The translations under genes and the position numbers were made by a program. Positions 18,808 to 20,729 of a DNA stretch of 20,729 nucleotides are shown piece after piece. Below the pieces are notes generated by a model that saw nothing but the letters and a program-made list of their open reading frames with translations, was not told where the DNA came from and ran no database searches. Source of the DNA: a virus; IMG/VR virus record IMGVR_UViG_3300037070_003669, positions 1 to 20,729 of that record; one strand, 5' to 3'. Numbering within the stretch: position 1 is the first letter of the stretch; every line of letters starts with the position of its first letter.

Positions 18808-19670
18808 CGTGGGCCGATGATGCACGGGCTGCAATCGTGGCGGCCGAACAGCTGCTCGATGTGGCGGCGGCCGAAATTGCCGATTTGCAAACCGAGTTGG
18901 CTGAATGCAAGGCGGCGAACGATCACCCACCGGAAGCTCGAAGCGTATTGGGCTTCGCCGGCCCCGACCCGACCGGCAAGGCTCGGGTTTTGCGGGTGTA
19001 TCTCAACCCGGGCGACCCCTTCCCAAAGCCGGCCCCAGGGGTGTTGCATTTCGTCACGTACAAGGGCCCCAGCGATCACGCGCAACGGGCGAGCGAGGCA
19101 AAGGCGTATGCGGCCCCCTTGCTGCTCGGGTTTCACCATGAGCCCGAGGGCCCAGGGGGGCCCGATTACACCCCGACCGCGTACAAAGCCCATTGGGTGA
19201 CGCTCACGGCCGAACTCAAAAAACAGGGCGTGGCGAACGTCCGAACGGTGTGGGTGATGATGGCGGCGAGCTTTACCGGAAGCGCAAGCGATCACGCGAA
19301 CGCCTATTACCCCGGCGACGGGTTGGTGGATGTCGTCGGGGCCGATGGTTACGATTGGTGCGGGTGCAAAACGGGGGGTACGGGCTATGCATCCGGCGCA
19401 CATCGGGGCTTTGCCACGGTGTTCAAGGGAACGCGCGATTTCGCAAAGGCCCACGGCAACAAGCCCGTTGCGATAGGTGAGTTCGGTACCCCGCAGCGCA
19501 AGGACGGCAACGAATCGGAGCGCGTCGCATGGATCAATGACGCCGTCGCGGTTATCAAGGCCGACCCGAGTTTCGTTGCGGCGTGCTACTTCCAACACGG
19601 CATGCCGGCGTTTGCTTGTGAATGGACCCTGAAAGGCGCAAGTTTGGACGCATACGCTGCGGCATTGTGA
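18804..19670 (+). CDS. GH26-like glycoside hydrolase with N-terminal helix
   Basis: This 288 aa protein begins with a helix of coiled-coil type (residues 5-38, IVAAEQLLDVAAAEIADLQT). Residues 45-288 look like a TIM-barrel glycosidase of GH26 or a related clan: Glu113 in LLLGFHHEPEGPGG as acid/base, VRTVWVMMAASF and YYPGDGLVDVVGADGYDWCG as barrel strands, and Glu226 in VAIGEFGTPQ as nucleophile. Substrate cannot be read from sequence; mannan-like, capsular or other surface glycans are possible. There is no signal peptide, so it is either released on lysis or attached to the virion through the N-terminal helix. Start and end overlap or abut neighbours. Its location among nuclease and small Cys-rich genes, not tail genes, is unusual. 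Confidence 0.75.
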   Translation: MTWADDARAAIVAAEQLLDVAAAEIADLQTELAECKAANDHPPEARSVLGFAGPDPTGKARVLRVYLNPGDPFPKPAPGVLHFVTYKGPSDHAQRASEAKAYAAPLLLGFHHEPEGPGGPDYTPTAYKAHWVTLTAELKKQGVANVRTVWVMMAASFTGSASDHANAYYPGDGLVDVVGADGYDWCGCKTGGTGYASGAHRGFATVFKGTRDFAKAHGNKPVAIGEFGTPQRKDGNESERVAWINDAVAVIKADPSFVAACYFQHGMPAFACEWTLKGASLDAYAAAL

Positions 19671-19681
19671 AAGGGGAGGTC

Positions 19682-19882
19682 ATGGCAAAGGTGCATTTCG
19701 AATTGGCCCCGTTTGGGCGGGCGGTCTGCGGCAAGGAAAACGTCGACACCACCAAGGTCACCGACGAAGTGACGTGCGAGGCATGCAGGGATACCGAGGC
19801 ATACATAGGGCATCTCGACTATGCGCCCCTGCCGGATGGCGAGGAACGGCCTAGGGGGATGCAATCCCCGGGCGAATCGTGA
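19682..19882 (+). CDS. 66-aa Cys-rich hypothetical protein
   Basis: The N-terminal sequence MAKVHFELAPFGRAVCGKEN, followed by VTDEVTCEACRDTEAYIGH, forms a single Cys plus CxxC, a pattern I know from uncharacterised small actinophage proteins. ATG 19682 is chosen, with AAGGGGAGG immediately upstream; GTG 19667, which overlaps the previous stop (GTGA), is equally possible and adds five residues. The Pro/Gly-rich end is disordered. No function is known. Confidence 0.6.
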   Translation: MAKVHFELAPFGRAVCGKENVDTTKVTDEVTCEACRDTEAYIGHLDYAPLPDGEERPRGMQSPGES

Positions 19883-19925
19883 GGACCGACGACCTATCCC
19901 CCGGCGCAGGACCGGGCAGAGGAAC

Positions 19926-20330
19926 GTGGGGGACGGGGAAAAGGGCACCAAGGCCCGCGAGGCTGACGAGAGTGCCGCCCCGTCCCCCACCCCTCCTGAG
20001 GATGTGATTAGGGGGCCTTTTGAGGCGACCATCCAGGCGATGATGGACGAACGAGACACAACGGTTGCCGACCTTCGCACCGAACTAGACCGGATGAAGG
20101 CAGAACGGGACGAGGCGCTGCGTGCGCTGGCTGCGGCACAAACGGCGATTCGGGAACTGCCAGTCATCACGGACGAGATGGAAGCCGAACTAGAACAGGT
20201 GAAGGCGGAACGGGACGCGGCGCTTGCCTTGTTGCGGCAGTGGGTGGCGCTGCTCGGTTTCGATGACGCCGTGACGGCGGATACCTGGGCGTTTCTCCAA
20301 GCCCTCACCCCCCAGGAGGACAAGGGATAG
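19926..20330 (+). CDS. Coiled-coil protein of unknown function (start uncertain)
   Basis: From GTG 19926 (AGAGGA just upstream) the product is 134 aa. After a disordered acidic leader, residues about 35-110 form a long coiled coil with an internal repeat: LDRMKAERDEALRALAAAQ and LEQVKAERDAALALLRQWV. The C-terminus is hydrophobic (LLRQWVALLGFDDAVTADTW, then AFLQALTP). ATG 20040 is an alternative start. It lies directly before the HNH gene, in the slot where a small terminase might be expected, but I see no helix-turn-helix. A small-terminase or scaffold-like role is therefore only a guess. Confidence 0.55.
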   Translation: MGDGEKGTKAREADESAAPSPTPPEDVIRGPFEATIQAMMDERDTTVADLRTELDRMKAERDEALRALAAAQTAIRELPVITDEMEAELEQVKAERDAALALLRQWVALLGFDDAVTADTWAFLQALTPQEDKG

Positions 20331-20334
20331 GGGC

Positions 20335-20340
20335 TATTAT
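20335..20340 (+). promoter_or_regulatory. Candidate -10 (TATTAT) for a leaderless HNH/late transcript
   Basis: TATTAT ends six bases before ATG 20347, so the predicted transcription start falls at or next to the A of the start codon. No -35 match and no RBS were seen. Leaderless mRNAs are common in actinobacteria, so this could be the late promoter leading into terminase. Confidence 0.4.
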
Positions 20341-20346
20341 CGCCGC

Positions 20347-20729
20347 ATGAGTCGGCGCGTATGCCCGTCGTGCGGAATGGTGGGATGCACGGACCACGGG
20401 CGACGACCACCGAGCCCCAACCGAGCAGCATGGGGTGCCGAGCACCAACGCCGGCGCCGGCAAATGGTGGAGGGGATACAAGCGGGGCGTATCCCAGCGG
20501 TGTGCGCTCGGTGCGGCAAGGGCCCACGGCACAACGATCCATGGGAAGCCGGCCACGTCCATGCCGTTGCCCTGGGGGGTGGCCCCGAGGTACGTCCCGA
20601 GCATCGGTCCTGCAACCGGCGCCATGGGGCCCAGCTGAAACAGGCCCTCAAAAAAAGGGCCATAGAAAAAAACGCCGCCCAACGAATTGAAGCGACGGTT
20701 TTTTCCCTGAACGCTCGCGCGCTTCCTCT
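20347..20729 (+). CDS. HNH endonuclease, 3' end cut by the window
   Basis: A short HNH nuclease of the kind that lies next to terminase and assists packaging cleavage. From ATG 20347, 127 complete codons are visible with no stop. The N-terminus has CPSCGMVGCTDHG; the HNH core is VCARCGKGPRHNDPWEAGHV, then HAVALGGGP and RPEHRSCNRRH, i.e. two CxxC-type metal ligands, the first catalytic His, and the closing H-x-x-CN. The final part is Lys-rich (LKQALKKRAIEKNAA). If the right edge were joined to the left, this frame would continue into the terminase frame without a stop. The true end is not in the window. Confidence 0.82.
   Translation, partial: MSRRVCPSCGMVGCTDHGRRPPSPNRAAWGAEHQRRRRQMVEGIQAGRIPAVCARCGKGPRHNDPWEAGHVHAVALGGGPEVRPEHRSCNRRHGAQLKQALKKRAIEKNAAQRIEATVFSLNARALP

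Noticed and set aside
19879-20007. GTG-started frame in a GTGA overlap after the Cys-rich protein
   Set aside because: It yields about 42 residues rich in Pro/Arg with no feature, and is out of frame with the convincing coiled-coil region.
19586-20542. A 318-codon minus-strand frame crossing three + strand genes
   Set aside because: It is low-complexity Ser/Arg/Ala with no domain, no RBS seen, and crosses well supported genes on the opposite strand.
20667-20673. In-phase slippery heptamer A AAA AAC in the HNH gene
   Set aside because: A -1 slip reaches TGA at 20688-20690 within a few codons, giving only a slightly altered end, and no conserved extension follows.

Overview
The window is a dense block of tailed-phage (siphovirus-type) genes, all on the + strand. 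It is strongly GC-rich with mostly G/C-ending codons and frequent GTG and TTG starts. Small holin and coiled-coil membrane proteins of the type seen in actinophages follow an M15-type endolysin. Together these suggest a phage of a high-GC actinobacterium, but the host is inferred, not shown. No integrase, repressor, excisionase, DNA polymerase, primase, helicase, tRNA or CRISPR array was recognised. The window could be nearly the whole of a very small genome: it opens at the large terminase and closes with an HNH gene of the kind that normally sits just upstream of terminase. Both reading frames run off the window edges.

Layout. (1) 41-9110, packaging and head: large terminase, portal, a fused prohead protease/major capsid protein, a strong hairpin, small head proteins, a head-tail connector, a small Cys-rich protein, a structural protein, a long protein with 15 copies of a roughly 20-residue repeat, a gp10-like tail-completion protein and the major tail protein. 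(2) 9111-13890, tail: tail assembly chaperone with a -1 frameshift product, tape measure protein, one large multidomain minor tail protein carrying a LamG-like domain, and a fibre with a conserved N-terminal anchor. (3) 13887-14922, lysis: M15 peptidase endolysin, TM/coiled-coil protein, two-TM holin. (4) 14919-18003, small early-type genes: several CxxC mini-proteins, an ERF single-strand annealing protein, a tiny membrane protein and a PD-(D/E)XK-like protein. This part has promoter-like sequences and a cluster of GC-rich hairpins. (5) 18053-20729, accessory block: a Sec-exported lytic transglycosylase, a NinG/HNH-like nuclease, a GH26-like glycoside hydrolase, another Cys-rich protein, a coiled-coil protein and the HNH gene cut by the right edge.

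Most neighbouring genes overlap by 4 bases (ATGA/GTGA), so translation is probably coupled along long transcripts. The least ordinary items are the repeat protein in the head region, the protease-capsid fusion, the large terminase with substituted motif residues, the hairpin cluster at 15.46-16.51 kb, and two extra wall- or glycan-active enzymes located outside the lysis cassette.
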